In this document: positions 19,977 to 28,304 of the stretch, in pieces
Layout of the letters: each line of letters begins with the position of its first letter
How positions within the stretch are numbered: the stretch's first letter is position 1
Assembly (NCBI GenBank): GCA_028820945.1
Contig: JAPPHW010000056.1
Location: 1-36,335 of the forward strand
DNA: 36,335 nucleotides
Source: Defluviicoccus sp.
Lineage (GTDB): Bacteria; Pseudomonadota; Alphaproteobacteria; MPNO01
Direction: 5' to 3'
Notes under the pieces: generated by a model
The model's database searches: none
Told to the model about the DNA's origin: nothing
What the model saw: only the letters and a program-made list of their open reading frames with translations
Position numbers and translations under genes: made by a program

Positions 19977-20981
19977 GTGGAAACGATTCGACCTCTCGCG
20001 AAGTCTACGGCGCGGCCCGGCGCGATGGGGGAAATAGGGGGATTCGGGGGGCTATTCGATCCGCGTGCCGCCGGGTTCTCCGATCCGATACTGGTTGCCG
20101 CGACGGACGGTGTCGGCACCAAGCTCAGGATCGCGATCGATTGCGGGATGCACGAGGGAATCGGCGTCGATCTGGTCGCCATGTGCGTCAACGACATCGT
20201 CGTCCAGGGCGCCGAGCCGCTCTTCTTTCTGGACTATTTCGCGACGGGACAGCTGGAGCCCTCGGTTGCGGCGACGGTGATCGAGGGTATTGCACGCGGC
20301 TGTCTCGAAGCCGGCTGCACCCTGATCGGCGGCGAGACGGCGGAGATGCCGGGGCACTACGCGGACGGGGAGTACGACCTCGCGGGCTTCGCGGTGGGCG
20401 CGGCGGAGCGGGGTAGCCTGCTCACCGGCGAGGGCATCCGGGAAGGCCAACGGATCCTCGGGCTGACCTCCTCGGGAATTCACTCGAACGGTTTTTCTCT
20501 GGTCAGACGGATCGTCGCCGATACGGGGCTTGCATGGGACGACGACGCCCCGTTCGCGGACGAACCGCTCGGGGCGGCGCTGCTCGCGCCGACGCGGCTT
20601 TACGCATCCGCCGCGCTCGCCGCGCATCGCGAGCGATCGGTTCGGGGATTCGCCCACATCACCGGCGGCGGATTGGTGGAGAATATCGGCCGCATACTGC
20701 CCGCCGGGCTCGGCGCCGAGATCGACGCCCGACTCTGGCCGCTGCCGGATGTCTTCGCCTGGCTGGCCCAAGCGGGAGGGCTCGCCCCGGCGCATCTGGC
20801 CGAGACGTTCAACTGCGGCATCGGTCTCGTCGCGATCGTCGACGCCGAAGAGGTCGATGCCTGCCGCCGGGCGCTCGAATCCCGGGGCGAGCGGGTTTTC
20901 GATATCGGCACGATCGTACAGCGGACGCCGGACCTGCCCGCCGTCCAGTTGCTGGGCCACGAGACGGCATGGGGCGGCTGA
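19977..20981 (+). CDS. purM: Phosphoribosylformylglycinamidine cyclo-ligase
   Basis: AIR synthetase, the fifth step of purine synthesis: it closes the imidazole ring of FGAM using ATP. The family core is intact: [77 protein letters not shown] and [11 protein letters not shown]. From the first ordinary start, GTG at 19977, the product is 334 residues and lacks the conserved N-terminal block that is still encoded just upstream in the same frame (19920-19976). The real start is therefore probably near 19920, with ATC in place of ATG. Thirteen bases at its end overlap purN. Confidence 0.95.
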   Translation: METIRPLAKSTARPGAMGEIGGFGGLFDPRAAGFSDPILVAATDGVGTKLRIAIDCGMHEGIGVDLVAMCVNDIVVQGAEPLFFLDYFATGQLEPSVAATVIEGIARGCLEAGCTLIGGETAEMPGHYADGEYDLAGFAVGAAERGSLLTGEGIREGQRILGLTSSGIHSNGFSLVRRIVADTGLAWDDDAPFADEPLGAALLAPTRLYASAALAAHRERSVRGFAHITGGGLVENIGRILPAGLGAEIDARLWPLPDVFAWLAQAGGLAPAHLAETFNCGIGLVAIVDAEEVDACRRALESRGERVFDIGTIVQRTPDLPAVQLLGHETAWGG

Positions 20982-21631
20982 GGCTCGCCGTTCTGATTTC
21001 GGGGCGCGGGACCAACCTGCAATCCCTGATCGACGCCTGCGGCGATACCGGCTATCCGGCCGAGATCGCGATCGTGATCTCGAACAACCCGGATGCCTTG
21101 GGGATCGAACGGGCGGCGCGCGCGGGAATCCCGACCCGCGTCATCGACCACCGTCCTTTCGAAGACAGGGGGGCTTTCGAACGGGCGCTCGATTCGGCGT
21201 TGGAAGAGGCGGATACCGGGCTGATCTGCCTCGCCGGCTTCATGCGCCTGCTCACGCCTTGGTTCGTCGAGCGCTGGCGTGATCGGCTGATCAATATCCA
21301 CCCGTCCCTGCTGCCCGCCTTCCGGGGGCTGGACACCCACGCCCGCGTTCTCGCCGCCGGCGCACGTATCAGCGGCTGCACCGTTCATTTCGTCCGCGCC
21401 GAGATGGATTGCGGCCCCATCGTCGTTCAGGCCGCGGTGCCGGTCGTCGACGGTGACGACGAAGCGCGCCTCGCGGCGCGCGTCCTAACGGCGGAGCATC
21501 TCTCGTATCCGCATGCGGTACGGCTGATCGCGGAGGGCAGGGTCCGGGTCGCGGCAGATCGCTGCGTTATCGACGACGCGGGAGAGCCGGGCGCGACGCT
21601 GGTATCGCCGTCGCCCCCGGGAGGCGCGTGA
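20969..21631 (+). CDS. purN: Phosphoribosylglycinamide formyltransferase
   Basis: A 220-residue enzyme that transfers a formyl group from 10-formyl-tetrahydrofolate to GAR, the third step of purine synthesis. Seen: [18 protein letters not shown] at the phosphate-binding N-terminus, [13 protein letters not shown], and the active-site block [20 protein letters not shown] with Asn-His, followed by [13 protein letters not shown] with the catalytic-type Asp. ATG at 20969 overlaps the purM end, so the pair is translationally linked. Confidence 0.96.
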   Translation: MGRLRLAVLISGRGTNLQSLIDACGDTGYPAEIAIVISNNPDALGIERAARAGIPTRVIDHRPFEDRGAFERALDSALEEADTGLICLAGFMRLLTPWFVERWRDRLINIHPSLLPAFRGLDTHARVLAAGARISGCTVHFVRAEMDCGPIVVQAAVPVVDGDDEARLAARVLTAEHLSYPHAVRLIAEGRVRVAADRCVIDDAGEPGATLVSPSPPGGA

Positions 21632-21698
21632 TACCTTCCGCTCGCGCCCGCAGTAGGCTATAGCTTCGCCCGCTCAGCTGACCGGGGAGAGGATCGGA

Positions 21699-21827
21699 AT
21701 GGCTTTCGACATCGAACAGGAAAACGCGCGCCACGCCGCGGGTTGGAAGGGTTTCGTGCTGTTCACCTTCTTGTCGACAGCCGCCGTGATCCTGGCGCTC
21801 GTCCTGATGGCGCTGTTCCTGCTCTGA
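21699..21827 (+). CDS. aa3-type cytochrome c oxidase subunit IV family small protein
   Basis: A 42-residue protein: a charged N-terminus (MAFDIEQENARHAAGWKGF) followed by one transmembrane helix ending LVLMALFLL. This pattern fits the short alphaproteobacterial subunit IV of aa3 cytochrome oxidase, a single-helix accessory subunit in the inner membrane. GGAGAGGA lies seven bases before the ATG, a strong ribosome-binding site supporting a real gene. It lies 67 bases after purN, and TATAGC at 21659 is a weak possible -10 box. It is far from any oxidase genes, which is usual for this family. Fifteen bases separate it from the convergent ndk. Confidence 0.8.
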   Translation: MAFDIEQENARHAAGWKGFVLFTFLSTAAVILALVLMALFLL

Positions 21828-21842
21828 TCGCCGCGCGCGCCG

Positions 21843-22265
21843 TTATCCGACGATATCGCGTTCGGAAAAGAAGAACGCGATTTCGGTAGCCGCCGTCTCC
21901 GCCGAGTCGGAGCCGTGCACGGAATTCGCCTCTATCGATTCGCCGAACGCCTTGCGGATGGTGCCGTCCGCGGCGTTCGCCGGATTGGTCGCGCCCATCG
22001 CGTCCCGATTCATGGCGATCGCGTTCTCTCCTTCGAGAACCTGCGCCACGACGGGGCCGGACGCCATGAATTGGCACAGATCGTCGAAGAACGCGCGGCT
22101 CGCATGAACGGCGTAGAACTGCCGCGCCTGCTCCAGCGTCAGCCGGACACGCCGCTGCGCCACGATCCTGAGTCCGGCCTCTTCGAGCCGGGCGTTGATT
22201 TGTCCCGTCAGATTACGCCGGGTGGCGTCGGGCTTGATGATCGAAAGCGTCCGTTCAACGGCCAT
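21843..22265 (-). CDS. ndk: Nucleoside diphosphate kinase
   Basis: A 140-residue enzyme that moves the gamma phosphate of ATP to nucleoside diphosphates through a phosphohistidine. The phosphorylated residue is His117 in [12 protein letters not shown]; Lys11 in SIIKPDA and the nucleotide-binding [14 protein letters not shown] are also present. Length matches the family. ATG at 22263-22265 has AGGAA about ten bases upstream. A strong promoter lies 33-60 bases upstream, so it is transcribed apart from holC. Confidence 0.98.
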   Translation of the reverse strand: MAVERTLSIIKPDATRRNLTGQINARLEEAGLRIVAQRRVRLTLEQARQFYAVHASRAFFDDLCQFMASGPVVAQVLEGENAIAMNRDAMGATNPANAADGTIRKAFGESIEANSVHGSDSAETAATEIAFFFSERDIVG

Positions 22266-22297
22266 GTCGGAATGTTCCTGCGGGGGAGTGGCGCGGC

Positions 22298-22326
22298 TGT
22301 ATATCCGTATCCCGGGTGTGCGGCAA
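22298..22326 (-). promoter_or_regulatory. Sigma70-type promoter of ndk
   Basis: On the minus strand TTGCCG (22326-22321), a 17-base spacer, and TATACA (22303-22298), 33 bases before the ndk ATG. A tandem pair of the 8-mer AACCGGCT (22325-22340) touches the -35 box and the holC stop. Confidence 0.65.
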
Positions 22327-22330
22327 CCGG

Positions 22331-22783
22331 CTAACCGGCTTTCTCTTCCCAGCGGCCGTCGGGGGATTGCTGCCAGTAGGTCAGGTTGTGTCCCGCCGCC
22401 GAATAGGCTTTCCAGCGATCGCGCGCCTTCGACACTGCGTCGTCGTCGTTACCGTCGAACATCTCCAGGCACCGGGCGAAATCGCCGATCCGGTCGGACA
22501 CCGCCCCGTCCGTGAGGACGAGGATACTGGCGCCGTTCGGGTTTTCGTTTTCATGGGTAATCCAGACGGGCTGGTCCCCGGGATTGCCGTCCCGCGCGGT
22601 GCCGTGCGGCAGGAACGCATTTTGATCGTAGGTCCACAGAATCGTGTCGAGCGCCTTCGTCCTCTCTTCCGAACCGGTCATGACGACGGTACGCGCGCCG
22701 CTCGCATGGGCTTTTTCCAGCAGCCTGGGCAAGGCCCGCTCGAGCGTGCTCCGGGTCAGGTGGTAGAAGCCGATATCGGTCAC
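22331..22783 (-). CDS. holC: DNA polymerase III subunit chi
   Basis: A 150-residue protein. Chi joins the clamp loader to single-stranded DNA-binding protein. Seen: [20 protein letters not shown] at the N-terminus, then [37 protein letters not shown], and LTDGAVSD with [14 protein letters not shown], all in the family order. It starts seven bases after the pepA stop, the usual pepA-holC pairing of alphaproteobacteria. Confidence 0.93.
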   Translation of the reverse strand: MTDIGFYHLTRSTLERALPRLLEKAHASGARTVVMTGSEERTKALDTILWTYDQNAFLPHGTARDGNPGDQPVWITHENENPNGASILVLTDGAVSDRIGDFARCLEMFDGNDDDAVSKARDRWKAYSAAGHNLTYWQQSPDGRWEEKAG

Positions 22784-22790
22784 CGCAGGC

Positions 22791-24290
22791 TCAAACCTCG
22801 TAATGATCCCGCACCAGCCGGTCGAGCAGCCGCACGCCGAACCCGGTTCCGCCCTTGGGTACGGTCACCGAGCTCTTCTTCGACCACGTGACGCCGGCGA
22901 TATCGAGATGCGCCCAGGGCGTGCCCTCCTTGATGAAGCGCTGGAGGAACTGTGCCGCGGTGATCGAACCCGCGTCGCGTCCGCCGACATTCTTCATGTC
23001 GGCAATGTCGGAATCGATTTGCCGGTCGTAGGCATCCCCGAGCGGCATTCGCCATACCGATTCGCCGACAGCGCCGCCCGCGGCGATCAGCCGATCCGCC
23101 AACGTGTCGTCGTTGGCGAAGAGCCCGGCATTCTCGTGTCCGAGGGAAACGATGATCGCGCCGGTCAGCGTTGCCAGGTCGACGATCGCCTGCGGACGGT
23201 ATTTCTCCTGGCAGTGCCAGAACACGTCGCACAGCACGAGGCGCCCCTCGGCGTCGGTGTTGATGACTTCGACCGTCTGGCCGGACATCGACGTCACCAC
23301 GTCGCCGGGCCGTTGGGCGGTCGCCGACGGCATGTTCTCGACCAGCCCGATCATGCCGACCGCGTTGACCTTGGCCTTGCGGCCCGCGAGGGCGCGCATC
23401 AGACCGATGACGACACCGGCGCCCCCCATGTCCCACTTCATGTCTTCCATGCCGCCCGAGGGCTTGATGGAAATCCCGCCGGTATCGAACGTCACGCCCT
23501 TGCCGACGAAAGCGATCGGCCTCTTGTCCTTAGCCTTCGGCGCGCCATTCCAGCGCATGGTCACCAGTCTCGGCGCCTTGGCGCTTCCCTGGGCGACGCC
23601 GAGCAGCGCCCCCATTCCGAGCTTCGCCATCCGCGCCTCGTCGAGAATTTCGACCGTGACGCCGAGCTCGGTCAGGGACTTGGCGCGTTCCGCGAGGCTC
23701 TCCGGAAAAATCACGTTGGCGGGCTCCGACACGAGGTCGCGCGTCAGGAAAACGCCCTCCGCGACCTCGGCAAGCGGTCGGAATTCGCCGCGCGCGCGTC
23801 CATGGGCCGGAGTGGCGACCGTGACGCGATCGAGGCTGGGCTTGTCGTCCGGTTTTTCCTTGGTGCGGTATTTGTCGAACCGATAGCCCCGCAACAACGC
23901 GCCGAACCCGACATTCGCCGCCGCGGAGGCAGGCGGGATCGACGACCCGTCCGCCGCGTCCACCGCTATCGTGACCGCGCTGTCTCCGCTCTTTTCGAGC
24001 GCGGACACGATCGTTCCGCCCACGCCCTGCGCGGCGCGGGCATCGAAGTCGCCGGCCTTTCCGAGTCCGACAAGAACCACCCGGCTCGCGGCCATCCCCG
24101 CCGGCGCATTGACAATCAGCGTCTGGTTGCTCTTCCCGCTGAATCGGCTCGACCCGATCGCCCGCGACAGGGCGCCGCCGGTTGCCTCGTCTGCCTCCGC
24201 GGCGGTCGCGGCGAGCCCGTCGCCATCGTGGACGCCCACCGCGAGCGCGCCGCTGCGGGGAAGTCTGGGGGCTGCGAAGCTGATCTTCAT
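22791..24290 (-). CDS. pepA: Leucyl aminopeptidase (M17)
   Basis: A 499-residue cytosolic zinc/manganese aminopeptidase that removes N-terminal residues from peptides; some relatives also bind DNA. An N-terminal macro-like domain (1-165) precedes the catalytic domain, with FVGKGVTFDTGGISIKPSGG (Lys264, Asp269) and NTDAEGRL at 344-351, both metal-binding signatures of M17. AGG AG lies eight bases before the ATG at 24290, a strong ribosome-binding site. It is divergent from surA across a 263-base gap holding a terminator and a promoter. Confidence 0.97.
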   Translation of the reverse strand: MKISFAAPRLPRSGALAVGVHDGDGLAATAAEADEATGGALSRAIGSSRFSGKSNQTLIVNAPAGMAASRVVLVGLGKAGDFDARAAQGVGGTIVSALEKSGDSAVTIAVDAADGSSIPPASAAANVGFGALLRGYRFDKYRTKEKPDDKPSLDRVTVATPAHGRARGEFRPLAEVAEGVFLTRDLVSEPANVIFPESLAERAKSLTELGVTVEILDEARMAKLGMGALLGVAQGSAKAPRLVTMRWNGAPKAKDKRPIAFVGKGVTFDTGGISIKPSGGMEDMKWDMGGAGVVIGLMRALAGRKAKVNAVGMIGLVENMPSATAQRPGDVVTSMSGQTVEVINTDAEGRLVLCDVFWHCQEKYRPQAIVDLATLTGAIIVSLGHENAGLFANDDTLADRLIAAGGAVGESVWRMPLGDAYDRQIDSDIADMKNVGGRDAGSITAAQFLQRFIKEGTPWAHLDIAGVTWSKKSSVTVPKGGTGFGVRLLDRLVRDHYEV

Positions 24291-24348
24291 GAGCGGTCTC
24301 CTGATCTCCGGGCGCGTCCCGGCGCCGTCGGCAGGCCAAACTTAAGAA

Positions 24349-24464
24349 GGCGGCCGTGCCGCCACAACCGCCGACGGACTCGACCCGTCGCGCGAAAGGA
24401 GCGGCGGCGGACGACCCGACCTGCCCGCCGCCCTCGACGCGTTCCGGACGGGGTCCGGTTTTTT
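24349..24464 (+). ncRNA. Candidate structured small RNA between pepA and surA
   Basis: Four successive perfect inverted repeats: GGCGG/CCGCC (24349-24363), CGACGG/CCGTCG (24372-24390), GGCGGCGG/CCGCCGCC (24403-24432), and a terminator hairpin (24444-24458) with six T. No coding gene on this strand lies upstream for over 2 kb, so the terminator needs another reason to exist. Such an RNA would be antisense to the pepA leader. No convincing promoter was seen, and GC-rich hairpins can arise by chance. It could instead be a relic of a lost upstream gene. Confidence 0.35.
24444..24464 (+). terminator. Rho-independent terminator before the surA promoter
   Basis: CCGGAC (24444-24449), loop GGG, GTCCGG (24453-24458), then TTTTTT (24459-24464): a perfect 6-bp GC stem and a six-T run. 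It points rightward and ends nine bases before the surA -35 box. Confidence 0.7.
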
Positions 24465-24472
24465 CTGTCAAA

Positions 24473-24502
24473 TGGACAGGGTTTCGCCCCAGGCGGTATA
24501 AA
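24473..24502 (+). promoter_or_regulatory. Sigma70-type promoter of surA-pdxA-rsmA
   Basis: TGGACA at 24473-24478 and TATAAA at 24497-24502 with an 18-base spacer; each box matches consensus at 5 of 6 positions. It lies 51 bases before the surA ATG. Confidence 0.65.
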
Positions 24503-24553
24503 CTCGGGCTGTTGAGCCGGCGAATCCATCGGCCGAAGCGAGTCGCCCTGAAC

Positions 24554-25816
24554 ATGTGGATGCGTCCCTTTTTCGCCCTTCTCGTCGCGGTCGCGGTCGC
24601 GGCGCCCACGGCGGCGCTCTCCCAGTCGGAGCAGCGGATCGCCGCGATCGCCAACGACGAGGTGATATCCCTCCGGGATCTGCGGCAGCGCATACGCATG
24701 GTCGTTTTTTCCAGCGGGATCGAAGACACCGCGGACGCACGGCAACGGGTGGCGAGACAGGTGCTGCGAACGCTGATCGACGAGCGCCTCCAGCTTCAGG
24801 AAGCGAAGAAGTGGAACATAACCGTCTCTGAAGACGCCATCGGGCGGGGCGTCGCGGACATCGAAAAGCGCAACGGAATGGAGCCCGGGAGCCTCCCCTC
24901 CATATTCCGGCGGAACGGCGTGAGCTTCGAATCGCTCCGCGCGCAGATACGTAGCCGCGTGGCCTGGTCCAGGCTGGTGAACCGCCGGCTGGCGCCGAGA
25001 ATCGATATCGGCGCCGAAGAGGTCGATGAGGTCCTCGCGCGGCTCAAGGCGTCCAGGGGCGAGAACACTTACCGCCTCTGGGAAATATTCCTGTCGGTGA
25101 ACAGTCCGGACGAAGAAGCCTCGATCCAGCAGACCGCAGAGCGTCTGGTGGAACAGATTCGGGGGGGCGCCCGGTTCAGCGCGCTCGCCCGCCAGTTCTC
25201 GCAGGCCGCCACGGCCGCGGTCGGCGGCGATCTCGGTTGGACCCCGCGATCCCAACTCGATCCCGAGATCGCGGCGGCGGTAGACCGTCTCTCGCCGGGC
25301 GAGGTGCTGGACCCCATTCGTACGATATCCGGCTTCCGGATCGTGACGCTGGGCGGCAAACGGAGGGTTGCGGCCGCCGATCCGAACCGGGCGGAACTCG
25401 ACCTCAAGCAGATATTCATTCCGGTTCCGGACGACGCGGATCCGGCCGGGTTGCGAGCCCGCACGGACGCAGCAAGGTCGGAAGGCAATGCCATCGAAGG
25501 CTGCGAGGACCTTTCCGCCGCGGCCCAACGGCTGGGCGCGGAGGCGCCCCAGGATCTGGGCAAGGTCCGACTGGCCGACCTTTCGGCCGAAGTTCGACGA
25601 CATGTCGCCAATGTGCCGGTGGGAAAGGCCAGCGAACCGATCGGAACGCCCGGGGGGCTGGTGCTGATGGCGGTTTGCGGCCGAACCCTGCCGAAGCCGG
25701 ACCTGCCCAGCCGGGAGACGGTAATGGAGCAGCTTCGTCTGCAGCGGCTCGACCTGGCGGTGCAGCGCTATCTCAGAGATTTGCGAAGCGCCGCGATCGT
25801 CGATGTTCGCCTGTAG
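24554..25816 (+). CDS. surA: Periplasmic chaperone / peptidyl-prolyl isomerase SurA
   Basis: A 420-residue protein. SurA escorts unfolded outer membrane proteins through the periplasm. A signal peptide (about 1-23, MWMRPFFALLVAVAVAAP onward) is followed by a SurA N-terminal helical domain, including IAAIANDEVISLRDL and LIDERLQLQEAKKWNI. A parvulin domain follows (about 172-270), with GGDLGWTPRSQLDPEI and SGFRIVTLGGKR, and then a second, weaker parvulin-like region. In many relatives surA follows lptD; here it has its own promoter and a terminator in front. ATG at 24554 or 24560 would both give a good signal peptide. pdxA starts 15 bases downstream. Confidence 0.92.
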   Translation: MWMRPFFALLVAVAVAAPTAALSQSEQRIAAIANDEVISLRDLRQRIRMVVFSSGIEDTADARQRVARQVLRTLIDERLQLQEAKKWNITVSEDAIGRGVADIEKRNGMEPGSLPSIFRRNGVSFESLRAQIRSRVAWSRLVNRRLAPRIDIGAEEVDEVLARLKASRGENTYRLWEIFLSVNSPDEEASIQQTAERLVEQIRGGARFSALARQFSQAATAAVGGDLGWTPRSQLDPEIAAAVDRLSPGEVLDPIRTISGFRIVTLGGKRRVAAADPNRAELDLKQIFIPVPDDADPAGLRARTDAARSEGNAIEGCEDLSAAAQRLGAEAPQDLGKVRLADLSAEVRRHVANVPVGKASEPIGTPGGLVLMAVCGRTLPKPDLPSRETVMEQLRLQRLDLAVQRYLRDLRSAAIVDVRL

Positions 25817-25831
25817 GCTCAGGGGGGTGCG

Positions 25832-26845
25832 ATGCGCGCCCTGGCCCTGACCATGGGGGACCCAGCGGGTATCGGCCCCGAGATCGCGCTGGAGTCCTGG
25901 GTTCGGCGCCGCGAAGCCGGCATCCCGCCTTTCGTCTATCTCGGGGGGCGGGATCATGTCGAAGCGCTGGCCGCGACGCTCGGGCTCGACGTGCCGGTGA
26001 CTTCGGTGGCCGGGCCGACGGAAGCGGCCGACGTGTTCATGGATTCGTTTCCGGTATTGCCGATCGCCCTCCCCGCCCCCGCGGTCTGCGGCAAGCCGGA
26101 TTCCTCGAACGGTCCGGCCACGATAGAAGCCATCGATCGCGCGGTCGAACTCGCCGGGTCGGGCGAAGCCGCGGCGGTCGTGACCAACCCCATCGGGAAG
26201 GCCGTCCTTTACCGATGCGGCTTCGGTCATCCGGGCCACACCGAATATCTCGCCGAGCGCTGCGGCAGCGCGTCGCGGCCCGCGATGATGCTCGTCTGCG
26301 ACAGGCTTCGCGTCGTCCCGGTGACCGTCCATCTGCCCCTCGCGGAGGCCGCGAAGGCCCTCACCGTCGACGCCATCGTTCGCTGCGGACGCACGGCCGC
26401 CGCCGGGCTCGCGTGCGACTTCGGGATCCGCGCGCCGAGACTCGCCGTCGCGGGTCTCAACCCCCATGCCGGCGAGGACGGGCATCTGGGGCGCGAGGAG
26501 ATCGAGATCGTCGAACCCGCCATCGACATCCTGCGCCGGGACGGACTCAGCGTCGACGGACCCTCGCCGGCCGATACGCTGTTTCACGACGAGGCGCGTC
26601 GGGACTACGACGCGGCGCTCTGCATGTACCACGACCAGGCGCTGATCCCGATCAAGACGCTCGACTTCTTCGGCGGGGTCAACGTGACGCTCGGCCTCCC
26701 TATCGTCCGGACCTCGCCGGATCACGGCACCGGCTACGACATCGCGGGAAAGGGAATTGCCCGGCCGGACAGCCTGATTGCCGCGCTGCGCCTCGCCGCG
26801 ACGATGGCGAACACGCGGGCCGGGATGTCGAACGCCCTTGCCTGA
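25832..26845 (+). CDS. pdxA: 4-hydroxythreonine-4-phosphate dehydrogenase
   Basis: A 337-residue NAD-dependent enzyme of the DXP-dependent vitamin B6 pathway. MGDPAGIGPEIAL opens the nucleotide fold. The metal-binding histidines are in GHPGHTEYLAERC, MYHDQALIPIKTL and TSPDHGTGYDIAGKGIA. Length is normal. ATG at 25832 follows AGGGGGGTGCG. Its last eight bases overlap the rsmA start, so surA, pdxA and rsmA form one transcript. Confidence 0.97.
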   Translation: MRALALTMGDPAGIGPEIALESWVRRREAGIPPFVYLGGRDHVEALAATLGLDVPVTSVAGPTEAADVFMDSFPVLPIALPAPAVCGKPDSSNGPATIEAIDRAVELAGSGEAAAVVTNPIGKAVLYRCGFGHPGHTEYLAERCGSASRPAMMLVCDRLRVVPVTVHLPLAEAAKALTVDAIVRCGRTAAAGLACDFGIRAPRLAVAGLNPHAGEDGHLGREEIEIVEPAIDILRRDGLSVDGPSPADTLFHDEARRDYDAALCMYHDQALIPIKTLDFFGGVNVTLGLPIVRTSPDHGTGYDIAGKGIARPDSLIAALRLAATMANTRAGMSNALA

Positions 26846-27680
26846 ACCCCTGCCGCCGCTGCGCGAGGTCATCGCCCGTTACGGGATCCGCGCGAGACGC
26901 CAGCTCGGCCAGCACTTCCTCCTGGATCTCAACCTCTGCCGGCGCATCGTCCGGGCCGCGGGCGATCTTGCGGGGAAGACGGTGCTTGAGGTCGGCCCGG
27001 GGCCGGGCGGCCTCACCCGCGCGCTTCTCGAAACCGGCGCGGCGCGCGTGATCGCGATCGAACGCGACTCGCGGTGCATCGACGCGCTCTCCGACCTTTC
27101 GAGGAGATACGGAAACCGGCTCGACGCGGTCGCCGGGGATGCGCTGGCTGTCGACGTTTCCGCCCTTGCCGGAACCGACCGGGTCGCGATCGTCGCCAAC
27201 CTGCCCTACAACGTCGCCACGCCGCTCCTGATCGGCTGGCTGCGGCATGTCGATTCGATCTCCGCGATGACGCTCATGTTCCAGAAGGAGGTGGCGGAGC
27301 GCATCGTCGCGGCGCCGGGCGAGAGCGCCTACGGCCGGCTCGCGGTTGTCGCACAGTGGCTCTGCGAGGCGAAACGCGCCTTCGATGTCGCGCCGACCGC
27401 CTTCGTGCCGCCGCCCAGGGTCACCTCCACCGTCGTCAACCTGGTTCCTCGCGACACGCCCCTGGCACCGGCGGACATGGCCGTCCTCGAGACGGTCACG
27501 GCCGCCGCCTTCGGCCGCAGGCGCAAGATGCTGCGCTCGGCCCTCGCCGGGCTGGTCGAGGATCCGGAGGCGCTCCTGGCGCAGGAAGGAATCGCGCCGA
27601 CGGCGCGAGCCGAAACGCTTCCGCCCGAGGCGTTCTGCGCTCTCGCGCGCGGTCTCGCGAAGCTCAGAGGCCCTCGCTGA
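26838..27680 (+). CDS. rsmA: 16S rRNA (adenine1518/1519-N6) dimethyltransferase
   Basis: A 280-residue SAM-dependent enzyme (KsgA) that dimethylates two adjacent adenosines near the 3' end of 16S rRNA. Seen: RRQLGQHFLLD at the N-terminus, SAM motif I VLEVGPGPGGLTRALLE, catalytic motif IV NLPYNVATPLL, and FVPPPRVTSTVV. No ATG fits; TTG at 26838 gives PEPLPPLREVIARYGI, the expected N-terminus, and overlaps the pdxA stop by eight bases. The in-frame ATG at 26778 lies inside pdxA and adds unrelated residues. The end overlaps the convergent gmk by 17 bases. Confidence 0.95.
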   Translation: MPEPLPPLREVIARYGIRARRQLGQHFLLDLNLCRRIVRAAGDLAGKTVLEVGPGPGGLTRALLETGAARVIAIERDSRCIDALSDLSRRYGNRLDAVAGDALAVDVSALAGTDRVAIVANLPYNVATPLLIGWLRHVDSISAMTLMFQKEVAERIVAAPGESAYGRLAVVAQWLCEAKRAFDVAPTAFVPPPRVTSTVVNLVPRDTPLAPADMAVLETVTAAAFGRRRKMLRSALAGLVEDPEALLAQEGIAPTARAETLPPEAFCALARGLAKLRGPR

Positions 27681-28302
27681 GACGCTTCACGAATTCCGGC
27701 AGACCCACCTGACGCTGACGGCGCAGGCGTTCCGCGGTGAGGATGGAGCGGACGTTGGCGACGCTTTCCTGAATGTCGCGGTTGACAACCACGTAGTCGA
27801 ACTCGTTCCAGTGCGCGATCTCGTCGGGGGCCCGCTTCATACGCCGCGCGACGACCTCGTCCGAATCCTGCGCGCGCCGCCGCAAACGCGCGTGCAGTTC
27901 GCCGGTCGATGGCGGCAGGACAAATATGCTTACGACGTCCTTCGGTGCCTTACCCTTGAGCTGGCGCGCACCCTGCCAGTCGATGTCGAACAAGACGTCG
28001 AGACCTTCCGCGAGCGCTTTCTCGACCGGGGTCCGGGGCGTGCCGTAGTCGTTGCCGAACACCTTGGCGTGCTCCAGCAGATCGCCGGCCGCGCGCATCT
28101 TTTCGAACGCGGCGGAATCCAGGAACGAATAGTCGCGCCGGTCCACCTCGTCCGGCCGCTTGGGGCGGGTGGTCACCGACACCGACAGCGTGAGGCCGGG
28201 ATCGGCCTCCAGCAGCAGCCGGGAAATGGTGGTCTTGCCGGCTCCCGACGGCGAGGACAGGACCAGCATCAGCCCGCGGCGGGGAATTCCGTCGCCGTTC
28301 AT
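27664..28302 (-). CDS. gmk: Guanylate kinase
   Basis: A 212-residue enzyme that phosphorylates GMP to GDP with ATP. The P-loop SSPSGAGKTT lies near residue 16-25. The GMP-binding block runs SVSVTTRPKRPDEVDRRDYS, followed by GNDYGTPRTPVEKAL and FDIDWQGARQLK. Length is normal. It begins two bases after the yicC stop, the common yicC-gmk pair. Confidence 0.97.
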   Translation of the reverse strand: MNGDGIPRRGLMLVLSSPSGAGKTTISRLLLEADPGLTLSVSVTTRPKRPDEVDRRDYSFLDSAAFEKMRAAGDLLEHAKVFGNDYGTPRTPVEKALAEGLDVLFDIDWQGARQLKGKAPKDVVSIFVLPPSTGELHARLRRRAQDSDEVVARRMKRAPDEIAHWNEFDYVVVNRDIQESVANVRSILTAERLRRQRQVGLPEFVKRLSEGL

Positions 28303-28304
28303 GC

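Noticed and set aside
24287..26872. 861-codon open frame opposite surA and pdxA
   Set aside because: Covers two clear genes and the promoter/terminator gap; no domain pattern is visible.
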